A stretch of 64,000 nt of DNA. Origin: Mesostigma viride (lineage: Eukaryota > Streptophyta > Mesostigmatophyceae > Mesostigmatales > Mesostigmataceae). The DNA lies in contig RPFO01000406.1 in assembly GCA_009746045.1 (NCBI GenBank), forward strand, positions 2,818,229 through 2,882,228. The letters are read 5' to 3'. The notes beneath the pieces are model-generated. The model did not search any database and was not told the origin of the DNA. It worked only from the letters and a program-made list of their open reading frames with translations. How positions within the stretch are numbered: the first letter of the stretch is position 1; every line of letters starts with the position of its first letter. Of this stretch, positions 1 through 11,100 are shown piece after piece. A program made the translations under genes and the position numbers.

Positions 1-817
1 TGTTGCGCAATTTAGCGTCAGGCAATTCAGCGTCAGTTTATAGACCATGAAGACCAAGGGGCTTGAGTGGGATTACGTAAAAGAAACGACAGAAAAGTTA
101 CAGGATGCGGTTACTAAGAAGGTAGTTACGCTCTCAAAGTACCACAGTCTGTGCTTTTTGCCAGAAACGTTTTGACAACAACGGGGGGTGCATCAGCACG
201 ACCCGAGCCCGGGCACATTTTGCGGGCATATCAGGCCAGGGGATCAGGATATGCGAGAGGATATTCCGGATGACAAGAGGGAAATGTTTCTGGCACTCTC
301 TGGAAGGCAGGCGAGAAGCAGCTGGGAGCAAAGAAGCAATTCGCGGTCAACAGGGCCGTGGCGGAGTTGGGAGGCCCTCCTGCCTCCTTGTCCATTCTCG
401 TGGGCGTCCAGAGCCAGATCACGAGGTGGCTGGTTCCCGTCAACGAGAAGCAGGCACATTGAGAGCAAGGTTCTTGTGTCTTATCCTCTCATGCATTATA
501 GTAGATGGCTTTACTTGCTTGCTGGGCAGCCCCCCCCTGCATTAAACAACCGTGAGACGCGTCTCAATCCAGCGACGGTAAGACAAACTCAGCAAGGTGG
601 AACGCTCCACCGTGGTGAATTCATGTTTCACGGTGGTGAGTGGCAAGGTAGGTACATACATATATGTGCTTGTACTTCTGTACTTATATATCCTTTAGGC
701 AGCAGCGAATGGCCATGTTGCAATCTTTGACATATGTACATACAGTTTCATTGATTATTGTATATTTTATTAATATGACGGGTTCATATGAAAGAGAAAA
801 AACGGCTTAGTTTAGGT
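1..817. other. Unassigned 5' flank / intron
   Basis: I see no protein family or RNA gene here. Open frames in several registers around 190-730 overlap each other and have no recognisable motif. Confidence 0.4.
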
Positions 818-990
818 GTTCCACTGAGTGAGTTGGGTTTTCCACCTATAGGTGAGTCTGGGAAAATGGGGTATTCCACCTAGGTGAGTTTAGGTGTTCC
901 ACCTAGGTGGAGTTTAGGTGTTCCACCTAGGTGAGTTTGGGAAAATGGGGTGTTCCATCTAGGTGAGTTTGGGGTGTCTCACGGAAGTGA
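818..990. repeat. Imperfect tandem repeat of a CCACCTAGGTGAG motif
   Basis: TTCCACCTAGGTGAGTTT-type units recur five to six times with variable spacers, some carrying GGGAAAATGGGG. The core CACCTAGGTG is palindromic. Confidence 0.6.
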
Positions 991-1383
991 GACGGCATTG
1001 TAAATGGAGTTATGGGACACAAACTAGGAAGTAATAATTATAATAACTCTGGCAGGTCCGTCTACCTTCTTTCTACACGTCTACTGTCAGGTGTCTTGCC
1101 ACATTGAACAGGCAAAAACTGCTAGCTAGAAAGTTCCTCGACGAGCTGAGAATACAAGTTGTGCATACACACCCCGCCACGCAAATGCATGGCAGGACAT
1201 ATCGTAGACGGAGCACAGGAGATGTGGTTGCCAGCTGTGACTTAAACAGGCAACATAAGGTCTCTGCCGATATTCAGACTACTAACTAAGGGCTTATACC
1301 AAAATAATGGCTGAATCTGGTACACCTGCCCTGGCCAACTGCCTGCATTGTACTCTATTAATAATTCCCTTATTCACATGCAA
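991..1383. other. Unassigned intronic sequence
   Basis: No coding motif or repeat structure was recognised in this stretch. Confidence 0.35.
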
Positions 1384-1629
1384 TGCACAACCTACCAAAA
1401 ATGAAAACGCGCGCCTTGACCCCCCTGACTTTGGCGGTTCAGTTATATATGGACTACCATACATATATGTGCATGAGGTTGTGATAGATCACCCCTTTTG
1501 GCAAGTCATGGACATGCTTGCCCCCCAAGGACAGCCATTAGATATTGCTTGCAGTTGTACACAGGGGCTGGTTTACAAAATAGGGAAGTTACAGCCGATG
1601 CATCGCCTGTAATTGTGCCTATTGAGGGG
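1384..1629 (-). repeat. Fragment related to the piggyBac-like element at 14685
   Basis: The reverse complement of this segment aligns with about 14685-14920: shared blocks include CCGATGCATCG, AAGCATGTCCATGA and GTCAAG-cGCGCG. It ends GAGGGG against TTAA, as expected for a piggyBac-type terminus. No matching left end was found, so this is probably a truncated copy. Confidence 0.5.
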
Positions 1630-1774
1630 TTAACCCCTGCGTCATAAAGCAAGACAAATTGGCTTGTCTGGATTATGAAGTCATACTTTTTACCATGTTA
1701 TTCAAACACCAAGGTCGTTTCACCTTGAGTATTGCTCATGACACTCCCATGCAACACTGTTTTACCGGCCACAG

Positions 1775-1849
1775 GGACCTGGACGGACTTTATATCTCTG
1801 GAAGCATCCCTGGAGCTCTGTTGGCCGGTTTGCCATCTTTGCAGTACCT
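1775..1849 (+). CDS. LRR exon 1 (visible)
   Basis: The exon is 75 nt between an acag acceptor and a gtacgt donor. It reads (L)DLDG then [20 protein letters not shown], the plant-type L-x-G-x-I-P LRR. Phase 2 on both sides lets its final CT join the first G or A of another LRR exon to make Leu. It is the first exon I can place; earlier exons are presumably upstream of the window. Confidence 0.7.
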
Positions 1850-4800
1850 GTACGTTGCTTTTACACCTTGACACCTTCTGGCTGCCATCTACATATGACA
1901 TCATGGCAAGAGTTGCAAGACGTCGGGGAATGCTGTTAGTAGTGGTATATCACACATTCATGGACTGAAAGCAAAAAAACTTCATCTGTGCATCATGGGG
2001 TGAAATCATAACTCCTTATCCTTATTAGATGTTGCTGTCTATGTTGCGCATCCTACTCATGTTTGGGGTGAAATCATAACTCCTTATCCTTATTAGATGT
2101 GGCTGTCTATGTTGCGCATCCTACTCATGTTTGGGGTGAAATCATAACTCCTTATCCTTACTAGATGTTGCTGTCTATGTTGCGCATCCTACTCATGTTT
2201 GGGGTGAAATCATAACTCCTTATCCTTATTAGATGTTGCTGTCTATGTTGCGCTTGAGGCAAACTAGTCAGGCACTTCGGTGAGAATGTAGTAACATATA
2301 TTAATTAAAAATATAATTACTTACAGAATAACATATATTATGCCAATTTGGATGCAGAAAGCTTGAAAACCCATGTAGCACCCTTGGAAAGGTCACAATG
2401 TGCTTCAAACAATATCGTCCATATTTCACCGTATTCCATATGGTCCAGTATCAGAATCTGGGGTCGGTGATTCATATTCCATGTTCCGTATTTCCAATCA
2501 CTCATGTGAGCCAGCCCTGTGCTGCTGTGTGTTCTCCCTATCATTCCGGTGACCATATCAGCCAGCCCATTGACTAGTCAGCGGTATTCTACCATTTGAA
2601 GCTAGCATGCGCACTATTGATGTAATAAAGCTGATGTGATGGTGATGCATGGAAAGCAAAACAAGGGAACCCATGGATTTGCAGTTTTGTTTGAACTGAC
2701 GACCATCTTCATTTTCCCATCGCTTTGATGGCTGATGATGCAATTTCAAAGCTGGGTTGCAGTCTACTAGACAAAGTTGGGTCACCCGTTAGTTGGATGG
2801 AGACTAGGGACGACGAACAACTGCGAAAGCTGAGAGCGAATGATGATTGTATTACAATAATACAATGAGAGAGCAATGAAAGCTGAGGGCTCAGAATGGA
2901 ACGTCTGGGCAAACTCGGGTGCTGCGGCACTCCCCAGTGCTACGCCTATATGCCTATGGCGGTGCTACCTGCAGCACCAACCAGTGGACAACTGTACACT
3001 GCAATGCCATGCGACCACGTCACTAGCAACCAGCTAAGACTCGGCCCGTCAGGCCCGGCTACACCGGACCTGGCGGGTCGATCTAGCACCTAGGAACAGT
3101 CTGGCACTAACTGCACGTCAGTCCACCTGACGCCTCAGTACCGTACGCCCTGCCGTACAGTACTGAGGTGTCCCGCTCAGCCGCGGTAGGCAATACGCGG
3201 CGCGCAGGCCGGAAATCCGTGTGTCAGCCTAAGCATCTCATCTAACTCCCATTATGTTTTCCTTTCAGGTTGAAGGCTAGCGACTTCAAGCCTGACCCTG
3301 CCCAGCTAGGAGACTGACTCCAAGCTGACTGAGGTGCTGAGCAACTGACACCCATACTGCAACATCTGGACTGAAAAAGATGGGCCCCAGAACTCGTGCA
3401 ATACTTGTGATGGCATCACGTTTAGCTCAACATGCCCGGGGAGTTCCTCCTCCTCGCGAGCTCACAAGGGAGATAGCTATGCCTGTCTGCCTATCCAGGG
3501 AGTGCATCACCAGCCAAGAAAGCCATTGTAAAAATGCCAAGGTAACCGTTTAAGAGGTTCCATGTTGTTCCATCATCATCGCCCACTCAGAGAGAAAATA
3601 CCCAGCCAGGCTGGGTCAACTGAGCTCAGGTTACCTGCAACCTGAGGAGTGACAGTGGACAGGTTTATTGCACCCTGCACTGTCCATGTTGTACCTGCAC
3701 AACATGTGAGGACCAGCCACCCCTGCCCTGCACAGAGGGGGCTGAAGTCCGAGTGACAGGTGACAGGACTATGACATCCTGGACCTGGCCACGTTGCACC
3801 TGCACAACGTGTGAGACCAGCCACCCCTGCCCTGCACATGGGTGACTGAAGTCCTGGTGACAGGTGACAGGAATATTTCATCCTGCACCTGTGCTGAGCA
3901 CGTTGTACTAGACAACATGACAGCACCCATGCCTTTACTGCCACTGAACAGTAAGGCCAGGTGGCCCAGGATATCCACAGTGAACGGGGGTCCTGGGTAA
4001 CCACCTGTCAAGGGAGCTTTGACCCTCCACTTGAATGGGGGCACCTGAGCCACTGAGCTCAAGGCCAATCCACCAAGGCATACGCCCTAGTGAAGAAAGG
4101 TGTGAGATACATCCCATGCCCACCTATGAAGGTGTGCATAACGAAATTCCATGGTGTTGAAAAAATCAAAACAGATTTTATTGGGCATAGGGCACGCAGA
4201 TGTATGAAAACAGACTCCAACCAACCCCCCTTGCTGGAAGCCACAACCTACCCCTTGGACCTGCCCAAGGGGTACTGGGTGACCTAGGCGGCCCTGGTGA
4301 ACAGGACCCTGCTAGGCGTCCCCCCTATGGGGCAGGGTTGCCTGCTTGCCATAGGGGTTCATCAAGTGGTACAACAGCTGGTATTGGTCAGCTGCCTGCT
4401 GAGGCACTTTAGTGAGTGCATCAGCAGCGTTGTGTTTGTCCTCCACGTGACGGGTGGACTCCCAGTAGGTGGACTCCTGTTTCAGGACCACCCAGTCAAG
4501 ATCAGTGTGCACAGCATAGGGGTTAGCAAGGAAACTGAGGACTGACTGACTGTCAGTGAGCAAGTGTGCCACCACCCCAGCATTGCTGCCTGCTTGCATC
4601 TGCAACCAAACCAGCACATGATTCAAGTACCTGGCATGAAGCACTGCTGACACCACTGCCCTGCACTCAGCAGCATTGCTGCTGACAGCCTTGCGTCTAT
4701 GCAACCGGCTGTACCATGAAATGAGAGACAAGGGTGCATCATCATTCTGCACAAAATACAAGCCTGACTCCCTTGCCTGCAACTTGGTAATCTGCCTGGA

Positions 4801-7800
4801 CTCCATGGAACTATCCATCATAGCTTGGATGTGAATGGTTTTGTGGAGATCCAAGGAGTGCAAGATAAGGGGAGGGCCTTCCTGGAGAGTTTTGGTGATG
4901 GCTTTGTGACCTACTTGCATCAAGACATCATCATCAACTCTGCTAACCACAGCCAGGTGAGGTGCACACGTTGAGCACAACCACCCCAGCTTGCCTCTAA
5001 TGGTAGGACAGGCTCCAGGTTTGATTTTTGTTTGCAAAACCTCCAAGCAGCTGTGCATGTAATCATTGGGAGAGTAGAGTGCACACACCCACTGGTTTTG
5101 ATGCTGCTGGAGTTGTAACATTGTGCCACAAAATTTTATGGCAGTGGTGCCCAGCTCTACTTGCTTGCCAATCTCAAAATGCTGTGACACTTGTTGAATA
5201 AAATCATCCACAGCACGCCTTGGCCCAGCAATCAGCTGATCATCCCCATGCCACACAAAGGTGAGAATGCCATGAGGGTGTGGGACCACAAAGAAGCAAG
5301 GGTCTATGTCATCATATCTAGCCCCTAGCTTTTCAAACACAGCCTGAGCTGACATCCTGAAAATGCGAGGAGCTGATTGCAGCCCTTCAACACCTATGTT
5401 AGCTTTCAGGTACTGCTGAGGGATGTGTTTTGCCCAAACTCTGGGAGTGGAGACTACATACACCTGACCATGCCACACTTGTTGTGCTATCTCAGGTGAG
5501 CCTTTCAGGAAAGCCCTTTTAATGTCTGTAGCCTTACATACATAGTCATCCCCATCATTGAGATGACCCACAAAGACAGACAGCAAGATTTTTAGGGATG
5601 TTTGCTGAATGCCTGGCGTGTACAACTCTGCCTCTGTCAGATCAGTGGTGCCCTTGAACTCTGTCACACAAGGTCTAGCATGAAAATGACTGACCCATCT
5701 GCTGCTGGCTTATGTTTACACACAAACTTCAGGCGCAAGTGCTTGCACCCTGCAGGCTTTTTGTCAATAGGTGTGACAGGTGGAGTATGAGAAGGACTAA
5801 GAGGATCTGGCACTACCCATTCTTCCCTGGCCTTGTTAAAGGCCTCCACCCATTTTAGGAATCCTATGTGTGTGCGACAGTCTTGCTCTATCTGTTCATA
5901 AGAAAGAGGAGACATTTTAGCCACATCATGCTTGCCCAATCCAAATGAGTTGGGATGAAGTTTTTGGTTGTGAACCAAGTCTGCCACACAGGGTTCTTGC
6001 CCTGGGGCATACTTGGGTGTAGCAAATTTTACAGAAGCAATGTTGGTGTTAAGAAGTTTTTCAAGAGAAATTTTGAAATGATTCAGATCAACACCACCCA
6101 TGTCCTGGATGGATAGTCTATCACTGGAGATATGACACCAGGGTAACAGAGAAAAGGATCCCCCAACAAAGCATTCCCTTTATAACCTTCCAATACCTGA
6201 AAAGGAGTGGGGATACCGAGTATAGTCAACATGACCTGACCTAATACCTTGAGGGATGACTGCCCTGAGAAATCAGCCACATGGTGCCAGGGTGAAGGTT
6301 CCAAAGGCAAATGGGGCACAGCCAGGGCACTGATAATGCTGACCTGGGCTTGTGTGTCCACTGCAACCATAAATGGGCTATTGTCATTCTGCCCAACCTT
6401 CCCCACCTTAGCTGATCCTGCAGCAGTTTGAGCTTTGGCTCTATGAGCTGCTTGTAAAATGCGAACAGCGTCTGCTAGGCTGCGTTTGGAAGGTGCAGCT
6501 AGTGGCTGAGCTATGTTCACACTTGTAGAGGTGATAGGTTGCTGATCACCTGTTTTGCCAATGTGACCCTCTGCTGCAGGGGGCCAATCCTGCAGTGACT
6601 GCCTGCAATCATCAAGGGTGACCTGGGTGTCACAGTGGGTGTGGCTCTCACACTCACCAGTGGGTGTTCCAAACAACCACTCACTGGGCAACGCTGGGAT
6701 GCCAGGCAACTGTACAGGGCTGTCGGCCAACAGCTCTTCCTCCTCTGCCACGTCTGACACAGTTGGAAAATACAATTTCATCCTGTGAGGTGAACACCTG
6801 TGAATTTTTCCCGTGTCATTGTGTTTAACTAACACTGTCCTGCCAGTGGTGTTAAACTTTAGGATGGTGGCTGGCCCATGCCAGGTACCCACCTTGCCTA
6901 GTCCCGACTCCTTGTAGAATAGGACCTGATCCCCTTCTCTGAAGGTGGGACGTGGATGCTTTGCATCCTTGACAGCTAACCTGCTAGCTGTCTGTGCTCG
7001 CTGTGCGTTGTAGAGGGCTAGTACCTCAGGTGGATAAATGCCTGCATGCAATCCATCTGGTGTAATGACCACCCCTTGTGGGGTTTTCATGAGTGGCCTC
7101 CTGTTGAGGACTTGGCACAACCTGGTGGACCACAGAGCTCTGTCAGCATATGACCCACTGTCAGCCAGCAGATTGCCATCTTCTTTGGCTACAAGGGTTT
7201 TAATGGACCTGATGGCCCTTTCAATAATGCCTTGCCTCTCATGATCTTCTAGCCCAGCCAGATCAATAGCCTCACACCCTGGTTCATTGGCAAGACACGT
7301 GAACTGCTGATCCAGTAACAATGCCTCCACAGGGTAGTACCTGGCCTGAGCAATCAAGAGAGCCCTGAGCAACTGTGTCTTGTCCATTCCAGGTAATGGT
7401 TCAATGGTTGTGTACCTTGACCATGCATCTTTAAGTGCCAAGTAAGATTGTCCTTTGATATGAAAGACATCTCCTACCACCCTGCCCTTGCTCTTAGGTG
7501 GGGTAGCTACATGCCACTTAGGGGGTTTGGGTGCATTGAACTGACAATGCTGGCAGTGGGATCTGACCACCTGGCATGCACGTCTGAGTGCTGCCCCCCC
7601 TATTGCTGCTGCCACCACCTCTGCACTCACTTCATGCCCATAAAGGAAATGCAACTGCAAAGCAAGCTCCTGAAAACTGATCTGAGCATCCTCTGGGGGA
7701 CACTCTGCACACCTTGGGAACCATAGATGTGAAGGTTGGTTTAGAGACATAATCTTCTGAAACCAGCTGTAGCACCTTTCCAGAACTGCTCACTGCTCTG

Positions 7801-8052
7801 ACAGTGGGGCATGCAGATGAAAGAGGTGAAGCAGGCACACTCAAGCCAGCATGAGAGGGAGACTCACACTTCTTGCCGTAAGGAGGCCGCTTGCAGTCCT
7901 TGGGGTCACCGTGGGGCGGCCCGTGGCACTTGTGGCACAGGACGTCCAAATGCCCCAGCTCGTCCACGTTCTTGCGGCAGGTGGGCCGCAGGTGGTACTT
8001 CATGCCACAGCGGGTGCACCGCTGAGAAGACTTGTCCTCCTTGTCCTGCTTC

Positions 8053-8110
<58 letters not shown>

Positions 8111-11100
8111 GTTGCTGTTGTTGTTGTTGTTGCTGGAGCTGCCCCCCTTGGAGGGAGACTGCCCCTTACCCTTGCCCTTGCCCCAGCCCCTGCCCTTGCC
8201 CTTGCCCTTGCCCTTGCCCTTGCCCTTAAACATTTGTCCCAGCAGGGACTTGACTTCTGCCATAGTGACAGGTCTCTTGCTCCTGTCTTCCCTCTCCCTA
8301 TCCTCCTCCTCCCTCTCTTCCCCCCTGACCCTCTTTACAGAGGTGCCCATGGCCCCCTGGCTAAGGGGAGCCAAGGCCAGCTTGATATAATCCAATGCCT
8401 CCTTCATGTCCTCCCAGTACTTTGCCATTCCTGTTGCAAGCATGCGTAGGTGTTTTTGTCAAGTTTGAGTTTCTCAAGGAAGGAACGCAGCAAGAACTTG
8501 TGATCTAGCTGCTGGACATCAGGACGTGCTTTGATGGCTAGCTCATATTTCTTTGTCTCAGCCACATAGTCCACTGATGTGACCCTGTATTCCTCTACCC
8601 ACCTGAATGCCCCATAGATGTCCACAGATGAGGGGGTGGAGAGGAGGTCAGTTAGCTCCTTCATGAAAGCCTCCCAAACTGCCCTAGCCTGCGTGTCCTG
8701 CCACTTGGGATACCTACGCTGGAAGACAAGAATGAGATTCTGAATCTGAGAAGAGGACTGATGGTAAAATCCCCCTGCATGAGAGATCCAAACCAATTCT
8801 TGACATTCAGTTCCTCCCTAGCCAGCTGCAGAGAGAGAAGTGCATGATTCCCCTGCTCCCTAGTATACCCCTCAGGCAGCCCCCTGACATTAATCCTATC
8901 CACAGGACGGTTTTCATTGTAAGTGGGCAACCTAGAGGGGGATGCAGGGGGAGAGGGAGAAGATGGTGTTGCTGCTGCAGCATTCACAGGAGAGACCTGC
9001 TGAGAGGGAAGTGCTACTTGAGTGAGCTGAGCAGGATGGGCAAACATGGGCTGTGTAGGAGGGTTAGACAACATAGGGGTGGGCTGGTGGGGGTGTGAGT
9101 GTGTGTCACTTCCCGCCTCCTGCTGCGGGCCTCCTCCCAATCATGGAAGGTGGGAGAGAGGGACACTTCATCGTCAGTAGGGTTAGTAAGATCATGATGC
9201 AGCCAGGTAGGCAGCCACCTACCCGCCCCTTCAGGATGGCGTTGTGCAGGAGCTCCAGCAAACGCACCAGACGCACCCTGCTGCCCTGCACCCTCCTCCC
9301 TGAGAGGAGAGCCTGCAGGGCAGGCAGCAGGTCGTCGCACACCCTGCGTGTGCCCTCTTGGAGGTTGGGCAGGCCCAGGATGTGCGTGATGATTGCACAC
9401 ACCAGGCTGCCCGCCTCCGCGACGTGCATCTGCTGGCTCCTGTCGGCCAGCCCACGGAAGGAGGCTGTGGCTGTCTGTATGGCACGCCACACGGCCTCAT
9501 CACCCAGGGTGATGAAGTCGCGACCTTGCAGGTCGCCCTCCAGCAGTGCTGGTTGCTGCCCAGCTGCGGTGGGACCCTGGGGCCCCTCCGGCCCTGCCAG
9601 GGACTTGTCCTTGTTGCGACTAGAGGGGGCCTGCCCCCCAGAGCCGCTGGAGGTGCCCGTGACACCCTCCATGGGGGCTGCATCCCCCGCCAGCGCCGGA
9701 GGCGCCGGCGTCGCTGCCGGGGTCCCTGCGACCCCGGGCGCTTGTGTCGCCGCCGGGGTCCCTGCGACCCCGGTGGCCTCCTCAGCCACCTGGCCCCCCA
9801 CGCTGGGCGGGGGAGCCTGCGGCTGAGGTTGGACCCTCTGACCTGCCAGAGGGTCCTGGGTGGCTTCACCACCCATGGGCGTGTTGGGGGCGTCTGCCGC
9901 CCCGCGCTCCGTCGCAGGCGGCATCGCAGCCGCCTCACGCCTATCCGGGCCCCAGCCAACTGGCGTGACTTGGGGCCACGGCCCCAACGGAGTCAGCGCG
10001 ATCTCTGTCGGGCGACCACGCGCAGCGCCTCTCTCTGGCGCTGCCTGGACGCCCACTGATCAACAGTGCCGGGGTTGTGCCTCGGCCGATTGGCGAAACA
10101 GTACAGCCAAACTGCCACCTGAACCAGAGAACTGCATCCTAAGACGCCCCTCGATCAGCGTGCACCCGATGAACCTCTATCGCGTGCATCTCCTCATCTG
10201 GAAGCAACTGAAAACGTTGACGTAAGATCCGGCCGTTCACCGAAATGAACGCCGGGATGTCGTCCTCCCCAAGGGGAGAAAATGGGGGGGCGCCCGAACG
10301 CGACCGGGGGCGGAACATGTTCCCCATACCGGTCAATGTCCATGGTGGCCATCTGTCGGCCCACGGAAAGGTTGCCAGACGTCGCAGGTGTCTGCGACGA
10401 AAGCTCAAGCGAAGGCCGAGGCCTCGCAGGCTGCACCTCGCCATCCTCCTCGGAGGAATCACTCCGCTCACGACCCCCGTCACCTGCGACGGGGGAACGT
10501 CGTGCCCGGGGGACCTGCCCCCCAGGTGCCATGGCGGACGAACCGCCAGTGGCAAACGGCCGACCGCTCGCCATCCCCGGGCGCCGGGCCCCACCTGCGG
10601 GCCCCGACGCCTGGGTTGGTCAGCGACCACCGTGCGGAAGGTGACGTTGGGCGTCACCCTCGCATCGGTGGTGGAGGGCGTGCCCTCCGGCGAAAGGCGG
10701 GGTGAGGTGCGCCTGGCAGGCGCCTTCCCCTTGTTGTTGTTGCCGTTGTTGCCGTTGTTGGAAGCCATATCTTTTTTTTGCTTGTAAAAAAAATATCGAA
10801 CTTTTCAGTCCAAGTTGGATGGAGACTAGGGACGACGAACAACTGCGAAAGCTGAGAGCGAATGATGATTGTATTACAATAATACAATGAGAGAGCAATG
10901 AAAGCTGAGGGCTCAGAATGGAACGTCTGGGCAAACTCGGGTGCTGTGGCACTCCCCAGTGCTACGCCTATATGCCTATGGCGGTGCTACCTGCAGCACC
11001 AACCAGTGGACAACTGTACACTGCAATGCCATGCGACCACGTCACTAGCAACCAGCTAAGACTCGGCCCGTCAGGCCCGGCTACACCGGACCTGGCGGGT

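Larger units (their letters stand above)
7870..10768 (-). pseudogene. Copia gag, multiply frameshifted
   Basis: The likely start is ATG at 10768 ([20 protein letters not shown]). Coding-like segments lie in successive minus-strand frames: 10768-10139, 10056-9106, 9140-8661, 8796-8404, 8443-8110 and 8060-7870. Features are a Pro/Gly-rich N-terminus, a helical gag-like part ([20 protein letters not shown], then [19 protein letters not shown]), a KGKG-repeat basic stretch, an Asn run, and a perfect CCHC knuckle ([14 protein letters not shown]) near 8015. The Asn/Thr switch shows one frame change inside the (AAC)n tract at about 8110. Confidence 0.75.

Noticed and set aside
188-730. 180-residue frame near the left edge
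   Set aside because: No motif, overlaps opposing frames, and no splice or family support.
1997-2252. CRISPR-like 68-bp repeats
   Set aside because: Whole units repeat, including the part that would be spacer; a simple tandem repeat.
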